From Pseudomonadota bacterium (GTDB lineage Bacteria > Pseudomonadota > Alphaproteobacteria > Sphingomonadales > Sphingomonadaceae), in contig JAEXLC010000265.1 in NCBI GenBank assembly GCA_023445495.1, positions 1-27,696 of the forward strand: 27,696 bases of DNA. The letters are read 5' to 3'. Both the position numbers and the translations under genes were made by a program. Shown here in pieces: positions 7,170 to 15,588 of this stretch (position 1 is the first letter of the stretch; the number at the start of each line of letters is the position of its first letter). The notes beneath the pieces were generated by a model. The model ran no database searches and was not told the origin of the DNA. It saw nothing but the letters and a program-made list of their open reading frames with translations.

Positions 7170-10100
7170 TCACTCTCCGGATTTCATGAATGCATGGGTG
7201 CCGGCGCCGACTTCCGTGCGGCTGTCGACCGGCGCGCCGCCGAGGCGCCAGCCGCTTCCGGGCAGGTCGACTTCGGCGATGGTGTTGGCGGGGATGGTGA
7301 GCGTGAAGCGGGTCAGGCCGCTCGCATCGCCATCGGTTTCGGCGGCGATCGTGCCGACGACGGACTCGTAGCGCGCCGAGACCCGGCCGATCGCCGGATA
7401 CCAGAGCGGCCGCGCGGCGATCCGGCGGAAGCCGGGCGCGGCGGGGGCGATGCCGGCGAGGCGCCGGTAGAAGAAACCGACGATCGCGCCGAACGCATAG
7501 TGGTTGTAGCTGTTCATCGACAGATCGCCGGTGTCGCCGTTCCAGCGTTCCCACATCGTCGTCGCGCCTTGGCTGGGCATGTATCCCCAGCTCGGATAGC
7601 CGGTCTGGAGCAGCAGCCCCGATACTTCGTCATGCCGGCCGACATCGGCGAGCACGTCGAGGATATAGGGCGTGCCGAGGAAGCCGGTGGAGAGCTTCAT
7701 GCCGCGCGCGCGGATGTCGTTGGCCAGTACTTCGGCGGCGGCGCTGCGGCGGTCCTCGGGGACCAGACCCATGAACAGCGCGAGCACCTGGCTTGCCTGG
7801 CTGCCATTGCCGGCGGTGCCGTCGGTCGCGACGAACTCGGCGGCGAAGGCGGTGGCGATCTTCGCGTGCAGGCTGCGCCATTCGCTCGCGTCGCGGCCGG
7901 TGGCCGAGGCCATCTCGGCCATCAGCTCGGCACACCAGGCCCAATAGGCCGTCGCGCAGAGGATGCGCGGGGTGGTCTCGTCATCGGGCTTGATCGCATC
8001 GACCGAGAGCCAGTCGCCGAGATCTAGCCCGCGATCGTTGCGCCAGATATGGTCGGGATTGGTCCGCGCGACATAGGCCATCCAGCCCGCCATCGCGTCC
8101 CAATTCTCGTTGATCACCGCGGTGTCGCCGTAGCGCTGCCAGAGCTGCCAGGGCAGGATGATCCCGGCCTCGCTCCAGCCCGCAGTCACCACATCGGGGA
8201 AGGAGAGCGGCTGGGGCACCACGATCGGATAGGCGCCATCGGGCCGCTGCGCCGCGCGCGCTTCGAGCAGGAAGCGGCGGAGGAAGGGATCGACCTCCAT
8301 GTTGAACGCAGCGGCATCCGCGAACACCTGGATGTCGCCCATCCAGCCCATGCGCTCGTCGCGCTGCGGGCAATCGGTGGGCACCGCGAAGAAGTTCGAG
8401 CGCTGGCTCCATAGCGCGTTGTCGAAGATCGTCTGGAGCAAAGGCGCATCGTGGAAGGTCACGCCGCCGGTCTCGCGGCAAGCGCTGTGGACGACCACGC
8501 CCTCGATGTCGTCCACGCTCGGCACGCCGGGATAGCCGGCGATCTCGACATAGCGGAAGCCGTGATAGGTGAAGCTCGGCTCGAAGACTTCCTCGCCGGT
8601 GCCGGCCAGGGTGAAGCTGTCGGTTGCCTTGGCGAGACGGAGATTGGCGAGATCGGCGGTGCCGTCCGGGTTGAGCAGTTCGGCGAACTTCGCGGTGATC
8701 GTCGTGCCCGCCGGACCGGTCGCGCGGATGCGGACCCAGCCGGGGAAGTTCTGGCCGAAGTCGAACACATAGCGGCCGGGCAGCGGCTCGCTGACGCTGC
8801 GCGCCTTGAGGCTGCCGGTGCGCTCGAGCAAAGGCGAGGTCTGGGCGATCAGGCGGGTATCGGGCGCCGCGCCGCGCTTTGCCGTGGCCCAGCCCGAGGC
8901 GTCGAAGCCGGGCAGGTCCCAGCCGGGCTGCTCGTCGCGCGCGTCGCGGGTCTCGCCGTCATAGATTTCGGACTTGGAGATCGCCGAGGGGGCGAGGCGC
9001 CAGTCCGGGCCGGTCTCGACCCAGGCGCTGGAGCCATCGGCGTAATCGAGGCGGAGCTGGGCGCGGAAGCGGCGCGGGGCGGGGCCGAAGCCGTAGCGCT
9101 CGATCCGCCAGCCGAACGGGCTGGCATAGAAGCCGTCGCCGACCGTCGCGCCGAAGGCGTTGGCGCCCGGCTGGATCAGGTTGGTGACGTCATGGACTTG
9201 GTAGAGGACATGATCGGCCGCGACGCTGATCTCGGGGGCGAGGATCGCGCCGGAGACGGGCTTGCCGTTGATCCGTGCGTCATAGGCGCCGAGGGCGGTG
9301 GCGTAGAGCCGGGCCGCGACGACCGGCTGGTCGGCGGTGAACTCGGTGCGCAGCAGCATCGCCGGTTCGCTGGGGCGCGGATCGTTGTGGACATTCGCGC
9401 CGCTGGGGACGGGGGCGGTCCAGCCGCCGGCGTCGAAGCTCGGTTCGGTCCAGCCCTCGGGCGGGGAGCGCATCAGGCGGAAGGCGCTGCTGACGATGCG
9501 ATCGACGCTGCCATCGGCGCGGTAGAGGCGGATCAGCGCAGCGAAGGCGCCGCCATCGACCGGGAAGAAGCCGGTGGTGTCGGCCTCGACCAATGCGCAG
9601 ACGCTGTTGCGGCCTGGTTTGATCTCGCCGGCATAGGGCGCGAGCGTGCCCCAGAAGGGCAGATAGGTGTCCCAGTCGAAATGCCAGTCGAGCGGGGACT
9701 TGGCGCCATTGACCCAGACGCCGCGGAGATGGTCCTTGCCGGCGACCAGCACTTCGGCGCGGACCAGATCTTCGGGGGCGTCGAAATCGAGGCGGAAGGC
9801 GTGGGGGCGATCGTCGAGCGCGGTTTCGCTCCACACCCAGGTTACGCCCGCCGCGCGCTCGGCGGCGGCGAAACTGTCTTCGGCCTCGATCCAGTCGGCG
9901 CGCCAGTCGGTGGGGGCGAGCAGGCCGGTCTCGAACCAGGCGGGATCGGAATGGGCGACGCGCCCGGTTTCGTCACGGGCCTCGACCGACCAGCAGATGC
10001 GCTGCATCGAGGCGAGGGGCGGGCCGGCATAGGCGATGTCGAAGCTGGCATCGCTCGCCACCTCGCCGCTGTCCCATAGCAAGGCGCCGCCCGCGAGCGC

Positions 10101-10253
10101 GTCGGCGCTGGTGGCGGCGCGGATGCGATAGTGCGTCTGCACCATGCCGGGCGCGTCGCTCTCGATCCGCCAGGAGAGCCGGGGCCGCGCGGCCTCGGTA
10201 CCGAGCAGGTCGGTGGTGTTTTCGGTACGCAGGTCGACGACGCGCAGGGTCAT
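7170..10253 (-). CDS. GH78 alpha-L-rhamnosidase, without signal peptide
   Basis: 1027 residues, normal for multi-domain GH78. The N-terminal fibronectin-like module (LRTENTTDLLGTEAARPRLSWRI) is followed by carbohydrate-binding-like beta domains (about 120-430, including Bac_rhamnosid_N with GDGFYASPFGW and YDGETRDARDE), an (alpha/alpha)6 catalytic barrel (about 595-950) and a C-terminal beta domain. The catalytic residues are visible: PTDCPQRDERMGWMGD with Asp632 and general acid Glu633, and TTMWERW with base Glu902. It hydrolyses terminal alpha-L-rhamnosides with inversion. The N-terminus has no secretion signal, so it should act in the cytoplasm on imported rhamnosides. The ATG at 10253 overlaps the lactonase stop (ATGA). 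It supplies L-rhamnose to the oxidative pathway encoded directly upstream in the same operon. Confidence 0.93.
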   Translation of the reverse strand: MTLRVVDLRTENTTDLLGTEAARPRLSWRIESDAPGMVQTHYRIRAATSADALAGGALLWDSGEVASDASFDIAYAGPPLASMQRICWSVEARDETGRVAHSDPAWFETGLLAPTDWRADWIEAEDSFAAAERAAGVTWVWSETALDDRPHAFRLDFDAPEDLVRAEVLVAGKDHLRGVWVNGAKSPLDWHFDWDTYLPFWGTLAPYAGEIKPGRNSVCALVEADTTGFFPVDGGAFAALIRLYRADGSVDRIVSSAFRLMRSPPEGWTEPSFDAGGWTAPVPSGANVHNDPRPSEPAMLLRTEFTADQPVVAARLYATALGAYDARINGKPVSGAILAPEISVAADHVLYQVHDVTNLIQPGANAFGATVGDGFYASPFGWRIERYGFGPAPRRFRAQLRLDYADGSSAWVETGPDWRLAPSAISKSEIYDGETRDARDEQPGWDLPGFDASGWATAKRGAAPDTRLIAQTSPLLERTGSLKARSVSEPLPGRYVFDFGQNFPGWVRIRATGPAGTTITAKFAELLNPDGTADLANLRLAKATDSFTLAGTGEEVFEPSFTYHGFRYVEIAGYPGVPSVDDIEGVVVHSACRETGGVTFHDAPLLQTIFDNALWSQRSNFFAVPTDCPQRDERMGWMGDIQVFADAAAFNMEVDPFLRRFLLEARAAQRPDGAYPIVVPQPLSFPDVVTAGWSEAGIILPWQLWQRYGDTAVINENWDAMAGWMAYVARTNPDHIWRNDRGLDLGDWLSVDAIKPDDETTPRILCATAYWAWCAELMAEMASATGRDASEWRSLHAKIATAFAAEFVATDGTAGNGSQASQVLALFMGLVPEDRRSAAAEVLANDIRARGMKLSTGFLGTPYILDVLADVGRHDEVSGLLLQTGYPSWGYMPSQGATTMWERWNGDTGDLSMNSYNHYAFGAIVGFFYRRLAGIAPAAPGFRRIAARPLWYPAIGRVSARYESVVGTIAAETDGDASGLTRFTLTIPANTIAEVDLPGSGWRLGGAPVDSRTEVGAGTHAFMKSGE

Positions 10254-11161
10254 AGGGTCAGGCCCAGACGGTAGAGGCGGTTGGCATTGCCGGCGAACAG
10301 CGCCAGGCGCTCGTCGGCGGAGAAATCGGCGGTGATCGCGTCATAGGCGCCGAGATGCTTGTCGAAGCTGCCGAACAACCTGTCGGTGGGGAAGTTGCTG
10401 GCGAACATCGCGCGGCCGGTGCCGAACAGCTCGATCGTATCGAGCACATAGGGGCGGGCCTGGTCGATATCCCAGGGGCGCCAGGTGAAGCCCATGCCCG
10501 AGATCTTGACCGCGACATTGGGCAGCGCGGCGAGCGCCGCCATACCGCTGCGCCAGATCGCCCAGCCATCGGCGTCGCCGGGGATCGCCATGCCGGCATG
10601 ATCGACGATGACCTGGATGTCCGGGTGCCTGGCGATCAGCCCGGCGAGATGCGCGAGCTGGCCGGGATAGGCCTGGAGGTCGAAGCTCAGGCCGTATTTG
10701 GCGAGCAGGCCGAAGCCGCGCATCCACGCGTCCGAGGTGGTGATGTCCGCGGGGGAGTAGCTGCGCTGCGGATCGGCGTGCCAGTTCACGATATGGCGGA
10801 TGCCGCGCACATTGGGGTGCGCGACATGGGCGCCGAGCAGGCCCTCCAGCGTCGGGCTTTCGAGCGCGGCGAAGGCGACGATGCCGTTCGGCATGCCGCG
10901 ATCGTCGGCCATCGCCTGCAGCCATTCGGTTTCGCGGAGCGCGTCGTCGGGATGCGCGCCCGCATCGATATGGACGATCCCGCGCACGTCCCAATCGCCC
11001 GCATCGGCCAGATAGTCGTCGAGCCCGTAATCGCTGGCGATGGGCTCGACGCTGCCATTGGGCCCGTCCTCGCTGAAAGGCGGCATCAGCCACGGATAGC
11101 GGATGTGCGACAGGTTCCAGAGATGGACGTGCGGATCGATGAAGGGCGGGCGCTGGGGCAT
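10250..11161 (-). CDS. Amidohydrolase, probable L-rhamnono-lactonase
   Basis: 303 residues, COG3618-type amidohydrolase (amidohydrolase_2, TIM barrel). The metal-site start HVHLW (His11, His13) follows FIDP, a later histidine lies in VIVDHAGMAIPG, and the C-terminal FASNFPTDRLFGSF segment is typical of the sugar-lactonase branch that includes L-fucono- and L-rhamnono-lactonases. It would open L-rhamnono-1,4- or 1,5-lactone to L-rhamnonate. The frame is open for 26 further codons upstream, but the ATG at 11161 is chosen because it shares a base with the SDR stop (TGATG) and the protein then begins as family members do. The assignment to rhamnose rather than fucose rests on the neighbouring GH78 and dehydratase. 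Confidence 0.85.
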   Translation of the reverse strand: MPQRPPFIDPHVHLWNLSHIRYPWLMPPFSEDGPNGSVEPIASDYGLDDYLADAGDWDVRGIVHIDAGAHPDDALRETEWLQAMADDRGMPNGIVAFAALESPTLEGLLGAHVAHPNVRGIRHIVNWHADPQRSYSPADITTSDAWMRGFGLLAKYGLSFDLQAYPGQLAHLAGLIARHPDIQVIVDHAGMAIPGDADGWAIWRSGMAALAALPNVAVKISGMGFTWRPWDIDQARPYVLDTIELFGTGRAMFASNFPTDRLFGSFDKHLGAYDAITADFSADERLALFAGNANRLYRLGLTL

Positions 11162-11910
11162 CAGAAGGTGGTTCGGCCGCCCGAGGTGTCGAAGGTCGAT
11201 GCAGTGGTGAAGCTGCACTCCTCCGAGGCCATGAAGCACACCATCGCCGCCGATTCCTCGACTTCGCCGAGGCGGCCCATCGGGATCTTCGAGCGCATAT
11301 ACTCGACCTGGCTCGGCGGGAGCTGGGCGAGGATCGGGCTCTCGAAGGTGGCGGGGGTGAGTGCGTTGGCGATCACGCCCTTGCCGGCCAGCTCCTTGCC
11401 GAGCGACTTGGTGAAGCCGATCACGCCCGCCTTGGACGCCGAATAGGCGCTGGCGTTGGGATTGCCTTCCTTGCCGGCGACCGAGGCGATGTTGACGATG
11501 CGACCATAGCCGTTTTCCAGCATCAGCGGCACGATCGCGCGGTTGCAGTAGAACAGGCCGTTGAGGTTGATGTCCATCACCCGCAGCCAGCTGTCGAGCG
11601 GGAACTCATGGACCGGCACGGTCGCGCCGGTGATCCCGGCCGAGCAGACCAGCACGTCGATCTTGCCGAGGATCTCGGCGCTGGCTTTCGCAGCAGCCTC
11701 GACCGCGGCGGCGTCGGACACGTCGAGCGCCTGGACGCCGGCCGCGCCGACTTCAGCCTGCGCGGCGGCGAGGGCATCGGCGTTGAGATCCCAGAGCACG
11801 ACCTTGCCGCCCTCCGCGACGATGCGCGTTGCCACGGCCTTGCCGAGGCCCGAGGCACCGCCGGTGACGACGGCGCAGCGGCCGGCATAGCGTCCCGCGA
11901 ACACGCTCAC
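11161..11910 (-). CDS. SDR, probable 2-keto-3-deoxy-L-rhamnonate 4-dehydrogenase (LRA5-like)
   Basis: 249 residues, classical short-chain dehydrogenase. Cofactor motif TGGASGLG (16-23), Asp41 at the end of beta-2 (VVLWDLN) favouring NAD+, NAG-type segment as CSAGITG, and catalytic Ser143, Tyr156 and Lys160 (YSASK). The start is taken as the GTG at 11910, which overlaps the upstream stop (GTGA); a longer frame to 11925 adds five residues with no family resemblance. Between the FAH-family hydrolase and the lactonase, it best fits oxidation of 2-keto-3-deoxy-L-rhamnonate to the 2,4-diketo acid, as LRA5 does in Sphingomonas sp. SKA58. The C-terminal SFTTASTFDTSGGRTTF segment resembles that group as I remember it. 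A swap of roles with the other SDR (15589-16353) cannot be fully excluded. Confidence 0.8.
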   Translation of the reverse strand: MSVFAGRYAGRCAVVTGGASGLGKAVATRIVAEGGKVVLWDLNADALAAAQAEVGAAGVQALDVSDAAAVEAAAKASAEILGKIDVLVCSAGITGATVPVHEFPLDSWLRVMDINLNGLFYCNRAIVPLMLENGYGRIVNIASVAGKEGNPNASAYSASKAGVIGFTKSLGKELAGKGVIANALTPATFESPILAQLPPSQVEYMRSKIPMGRLGEVEESAAMVCFMASEECSFTTASTFDTSGGRTTF

Positions 11911-12764
11911 TTGGCGGCTTCCCAAGCAACGAATTCCTGGCGCTGCTCACCGAGCTTCTCGATGCCGAGCTCGACCACGTCGCCGGCCTTGAGATACCAG
12001 GGCTCGGGCTTCTGGCCGAGGCCGACGCCCGGCGGGGTGCCGGTGGTGATGACGTCGCCGGGAAGCAGCTTCATGAACTGCGAGCAATAGGCGACGATCT
12101 GCGCGACGGTGAAGATCATCGTCTTGCTGTTGCCGTTCTGCATCTTCTTGCCGTTGACCGACAGCCACATGCCGAGATCCTGCGGATCGCCGACTTCGTC
12201 CTTGGTCACCATCCACGGGCCGATCGGTCCGAAGGTCGGGAAGCCCTTGCCCTTGTCCCAGGTCAGGCCGCGCTCGACCTGCCAGTGGCGCTCGGACACG
12301 TCGTTGATGACGCAATAGCCGGCGACATAGTCGAGGGCTTCTTCCTCGGTGACATAGGAAGCGGCGGTGCCGATCACGACGCCGAGCTCGACTTCCCAAT
12401 CGGTCTTCTTCGAGTCCTTGGGGATGGTGACCGGGTCGTTCGGGCCCTGGATGCAGCTCACCCACTTCTGGAAGACCACGGGCTCCTCGGGCACCGGCAG
12501 GTTCGATTCCGCGGCGTGATCGGCGAAGTTGGTGCCGATCGCGATGAACTGGCGGGTGCCGCCGACACAGGCGCCGTAGCGGACATCGCCCTCGACCAGC
12601 GGCAGGCTGGCGGGATCGATCGCGGCGAGCCTGGCGAGGGCATCCTTGCCGAGCGCGTCGGGGCCGATATCGGCGACATGCGCGGAGAGGTCACGGATAC
12701 GGCCATCGCTGTCGATCAGGCCGGGCTTCTCGGCGCCCGGGGCGCCATAACGGCAAAGCTTCAT
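11907..12764 (-). CDS. FAH-family hydrolase, probable 2,4-diketo-3-deoxy-L-rhamnonate hydrolase (LRA6-like)
   Basis: 285 residues, fumarylacetoacetate hydrolase fold. Metal ligands are visible as Glu124 and Glu126 in DWEVELGVVIG and Asp155 in CVINDVSERHWQ; further family segments are IGTNFADHAAE (about 76-86), TFGPIGPW and GDVITTGTPPGVG. The enzyme is expected to cleave 2,4-diketo-3-deoxy-L-rhamnonate hydrolytically into pyruvate and L-lactate, the last step of the non-phosphorylating L-rhamnose route without an aldolase. It starts 12 bases after the dehydratase stop and overlaps the following SDR by four bases. The same family acts on the L-fucose-derived analogue, so substrate stereochemistry is inferred from the dehydratase and GH78 next door. 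Confidence 0.88.
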   Translation of the reverse strand: MKLCRYGAPGAEKPGLIDSDGRIRDLSAHVADIGPDALGKDALARLAAIDPASLPLVEGDVRYGACVGGTRQFIAIGTNFADHAAESNLPVPEEPVVFQKWVSCIQGPNDPVTIPKDSKKTDWEVELGVVIGTAASYVTEEEALDYVAGYCVINDVSERHWQVERGLTWDKGKGFPTFGPIGPWMVTKDEVGDPQDLGMWLSVNGKKMQNGNSKTMIFTVAQIVAYCSQFMKLLPGDVITTGTPPGVGLGQKPEPWYLKAGDVVELGIEKLGEQRQEFVAWEAAK

Positions 12765-12776
12765 GGGGTAGTTTCC

Positions 12777-13967
12777 TTAGCGGGAATAGGGGCGGTGAAG
12801 GGCGATATCGCGGTTGAGCTCGACGCCGAAGCCCGGCTTGTCGAGTTCGCTCGCGCGGATCTTGCCGTTGACGGGCACCGGCTCGCCGAGCAGCTGCGGC
12901 GCGAACATCGGCACCACTTCGGTCGGCCCCGGATGCATCATCAGGAACTCGGCGAAGGGCGAATTGTGGCGGGTGATGACGAAGTGGTAGCTGTAGACCG
13001 ACGAGCCGTGCGGGACCATCATCACGCCCTTTGAATCGGCGTAATTGGCGATCTTGGTCAGCTCGGTCACGCCGCCGCACCAGCCCACGTCGGGCTGGAT
13101 GATGTCGCAGCATTCCATGTCCATCAGCATGCGGAAGCCCCAGCGGGTCGCCTCATGCTCGCCGGTGGTGACGAGCAGGCCCTTGGGAGCATTCTTCTTG
13201 AGCTGGGCATAGCCCCAGTAATCGTCGGGGCTCAGCGCCTCCTCGATCCACTTCAGCCCGCATTCCTTCCAGGCGCGGTGGGCGAGGCGGGTGGCATAGT
13301 CGAGGTCGAGCGACATCCAGCAATCATACATCAGCCAGAAATCGTCGCCGCACTTGGCGCGCATGTCGGCGAGCAGGGCGATGTTCTTCTCCAGCCCCTC
13401 CAGCCCTTCGGCCGGACCGTGGTGGAGCGGCAGCTTGCCGCCGATGAAGCCGAGCTCCTTGGCGATGTCCGGCCGCGCGCCGGTCGCGTAGAATTGCAGC
13501 TCGTCGCGCACCGCGCCGCCGAGCATGTGATAGACCGGCTCGCCGCGCAGCTTGCCGAGCAGATCCCACAGCGCGAGGTCGACGCCCGAGATCGCGTTGA
13601 TGACCAGGCCCTTGCGGCCATAATATTGCGTCGAGAAATACATCTGGTCCCAGATCTTCTCGAACTCGTACGGGCTGCGCCCTTCGAGGAAGCGGGCGAG
13701 ATGCTTCTCGACGATATAGGCCGCGGGCTCGCCGCCGGTGGTGACCGCGAAGCCGATCGTGCCGTCCTCGGCCTCAAGCTCGACCACCAAGGTACCGAGC
13801 ACGTTGATGCCGAAGCTCTGCCGCGAGGCGCGATATTCGGGATAGCGCGCCATCGGGGTGGCGATGTGATCGTCGATCCAATGGCCTTCGCCCTGATCGT
13901 GATAATCGGCGCCGCCACCGCCGCGCACGACGAAGGCGCGGACATGTTTGATCTTCGGCAGGCTCAT
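12777..13967 (-). CDS. rhmD: L-rhamnonate dehydratase (enolase superfamily)
   Basis: 396 residues, close to the usual length of RhmD. It dehydrates L-rhamnonate to 2-keto-3-deoxy-L-rhamnonate, Mg2+ dependent. Enolase-superfamily residues are in place: Asp215 (WLMYDCWMSLD), Glu242 (KWIEEALSPDDYWG), Glu270 (TTGEHEATRWGF) as metal ligands, Asp293 (IIQPDVGWCGG) and His320 (VPHGSSVYSYHF) as the catalytic dyad. These fall about ten residues before the positions I recall for the E. coli enzyme. The N-terminal EGHWIDDHIATPMARYPEYRASRQSFG segment is also characteristic of this group. The ATG at 13967 is preferred because AAGGGA sits six bases upstream; the in-frame ATG at 13973 would overlap that site. 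It begins 10 bases after the apiosidase-like stop. Confidence 0.93.
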   Translation of the reverse strand: MSLPKIKHVRAFVVRGGGGADYHDQGEGHWIDDHIATPMARYPEYRASRQSFGINVLGTLVVELEAEDGTIGFAVTTGGEPAAYIVEKHLARFLEGRSPYEFEKIWDQMYFSTQYYGRKGLVINAISGVDLALWDLLGKLRGEPVYHMLGGAVRDELQFYATGARPDIAKELGFIGGKLPLHHGPAEGLEGLEKNIALLADMRAKCGDDFWLMYDCWMSLDLDYATRLAHRAWKECGLKWIEEALSPDDYWGYAQLKKNAPKGLLVTTGEHEATRWGFRMLMDMECCDIIQPDVGWCGGVTELTKIANYADSKGVMMVPHGSSVYSYHFVITRHNSPFAEFLMMHPGPTEVVPMFAPQLLGEPVPVNGKIRASELDKPGFGVELNRDIALHRPYSR

Positions 13968-13977
13968 GCGCATTCCC

Positions 13978-15372
13978 TTATTGACCGGCGCGCGGCGTGC
14001 GCGCGTCGTCGAGCACCAGCACCCAGTCATTGCCCGGCGCGGTTTCCCCCGGCGGATCGAAGCGGTGCTGGCCTGTGTTGTTGAAAGTCCCGATTTCCAC
14101 CGACTGGCCGTCGCGCGGCGAATACCAGTGCGCGCTCACCTGCTTGCCGGTGGTGGTGCCGAGCCGCAGCGTGAACGGACGGCCGGTATATGTATAGACA
14201 AATGCATAGCCCTTGCCGCGGCTCGCCAGCACGCGGTCATAGCGGGTGCCGTTATCGACGATCAGCGTCTGGTCGGGCACGCGCTCGAGCATCGGGCGCG
14301 ATTCGATCAGGCGACGCAGATACTGCATCTGGTTGGCGCCGGGCGCCTCGATCGCCTGCTGCCAGGGCGTGATCGGCTCGAAATTGGCCGTGTCCGCGCC
14401 GGGCGTGAAGAACTGCATGACGTGGTTCTCGCCATAGGTATGGCCGAACGCGCCGGCCATCACCGCCCACCAGGCATAGCGGCGCGCGTCGGGCGCCAGC
14501 CAGCGCGGCTGGTTCGCCTCGTGCAGGCCGTGCGGGATGCCCTCGTACGAAGGCTCGCCGTCGATCACCGGCTTGGTCGGCAGGCGGATCCAGTCGGTGG
14601 CGACATAACGCCAGTTATCCTCGGCGATCGCGCTCGCGCCTTCCTGGGCATAGGAGCGGTGGCCCGACTGGAACATGTTGAAATCGAGCCAGGGCGCGTC
14701 GTGATACTGCCACGCGGAATCGGTGCGGCCGATCGGGTGGAAGGTCATCAGGTGGCCGGGATCGTAGCGCTTGATCGTCGATCCCAGCGCGTCCCAGACG
14801 GCGGTGCGCATCTCCGAACGGGTATCGCCGCCGTTGAGCCAGATGATATTGGGTTGGTTCTTGTAGCGCTCGGCGAGGAAGCGGCCATAGGCGGGCGCGT
14901 TCTGCAGGTTCAGCTTGCCGCCATCCGCGATCGAGCCCCAGGCCGGGACCAGCGCGAGATAGATGCCCAGCTCTTCCGCGCGCTTCGCCATCCAGTCGAG
15001 ATGGTCCCAATAGTCATATTCGCCGGCCCTGGCCGGATCACTGCCGGGCGTGGTGCGCGGGCGGCCGGGATCGCCGTCAACCAGCGCCGGGCCGGTCGCC
15101 GGATTGGTCATCTTCTCGGTGTGCAGCACCATGATCTGGACGACGTTGAAGCCCTGGCGCTTGCGGGTGCGCAGATACTGCTCGGCCTCGTCGCGGCTGG
15201 TGCGGCTGAGCAGCAGCCAGCCGGTGTCGCCCAGCCAGAAGAAGGGCTTGCCGCCGGCGAGCAGATAATGGCCGTTCGGCGCGACCGAGAGAGGCGGCGT
15301 CTGCGCGGCGGCCGGCGTGGCGACTGCCGCAGCGGCCGCGAGCGCGGCCAGCAGAATCGAGCCGGCGTGCAT
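13978..15372 (-). CDS. Secreted apiosidase-like glycosidase (GH140/DUF4038), copy 2
   Basis: 464 residues, first gene of the ten-gene operon. Signal peptide 1-23 (ATPAAA|QT). The same architecture as the 3840-5231 protein: GKPFFWLGDTGWLLL, YDYWDHLDW, IIWLNGGD with Asp183, IDGEPSYEGIPHG with Glu273, YAWWAVMAGAFGHTYGEN, and a C-terminal beta domain ending PGNDWVLVLDD. Catalytic residues align with copy 1 without gaps up to about residue 240. The likely activity is removal of an apiofuranosyl-linked or related side chain in the periplasm; GH140 precedent is rhamnogalacturonan II, but DUF4038 proteins are broader than the characterised members, so the substrate is not certain. GGGAAG lies six bases before the ATG. 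A promoter with an operator-like palindrome lies 54-80 bases upstream. Placing a secreted glycosidase ahead of the catabolic enzymes suggests substrate-linked induction. Confidence 0.85.
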   Translation of the reverse strand: MHAGSILLAALAAAAAVATPAAAQTPPLSVAPNGHYLLAGGKPFFWLGDTGWLLLSRTSRDEAEQYLRTRKRQGFNVVQIMVLHTEKMTNPATGPALVDGDPGRPRTTPGSDPARAGEYDYWDHLDWMAKRAEELGIYLALVPAWGSIADGGKLNLQNAPAYGRFLAERYKNQPNIIWLNGGDTRSEMRTAVWDALGSTIKRYDPGHLMTFHPIGRTDSAWQYHDAPWLDFNMFQSGHRSYAQEGASAIAEDNWRYVATDWIRLPTKPVIDGEPSYEGIPHGLHEANQPRWLAPDARRYAWWAVMAGAFGHTYGENHVMQFFTPGADTANFEPITPWQQAIEAPGANQMQYLRRLIESRPMLERVPDQTLIVDNGTRYDRVLASRGKGYAFVYTYTGRPFTLRLGTTTGKQVSAHWYSPRDGQSVEIGTFNNTGQHRFDPPGETAPGNDWVLVLDDARTPRAGQ

Positions 15373-15425
15373 CAGACTTCCCTCTCCCGAAGCGCGGGAA
15401 TCGTGGCCCCCGCTGTCTGACGTTC

Positions 15426-15452
15426 ATTGTATAATAGTATTATTTAAGTCAA
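15426..15452 (-). promoter_or_regulatory. Candidate promoter of the ten-gene rhamnose operon
   Basis: On the minus strand TTGACT (15452-15447) and TACAAT (15431-15426) are separated by 15 bases, each one mismatch from sigma-70 consensus. The spacer is short, but the elements sit about 54-80 bases before the first start codon. The palindrome at 15431-15443 fills most of the spacer and touches the -10 element, a layout suited to repression by steric block. Confidence 0.5.
15431..15443. promoter_or_regulatory. Operator-like palindrome, site A (ATAATAGTATTAT)
   Basis: Perfect 6-1-6 palindrome ATAATA-G-TATTAT inside the candidate promoter, 59-71 bases before the apiosidase-like start. Related copies occur at 24628-24640, 24740-24752 (perfect) and, weaker, 17774-17786. 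The size and symmetry suit a dimeric repressor, for example of the GntR/FadR type; the protein itself is not in the window. Confidence 0.6.
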
Positions 15453-15524
15453 CCGCCGTTGCGCGTTTGTGTCGCGAATTGCGGTGGATACGGGGCGGTG
15501 GCGATCCGCGACGCGCGCGACCGG

Positions 15525-15549
15525 GCGCGCCATGCGAGGCATGACGCGC
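15525..15549. other. Intergenic hairpin between the SDR and the apiosidase-like gene
   Basis: GCGCGC-CATGC (15525-15535) pairs with GCATG-A-CGCGC (15539-15549) with one mismatch and a GAG loop, 40 bases past the SDR stop on the minus strand. No T-run follows, so it is not a classical intrinsic terminator; it could reduce read-through from the lldD-SDR unit into the next operon or protect an RNA end. The rest of the 216-base gap (15373-15588) holds the promoter and site A. Confidence 0.35.
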
Positions 15550-15588
15550 TGTCCGGCGATATGTTTGGCCCCGGGCGGGGCGGCGGGC

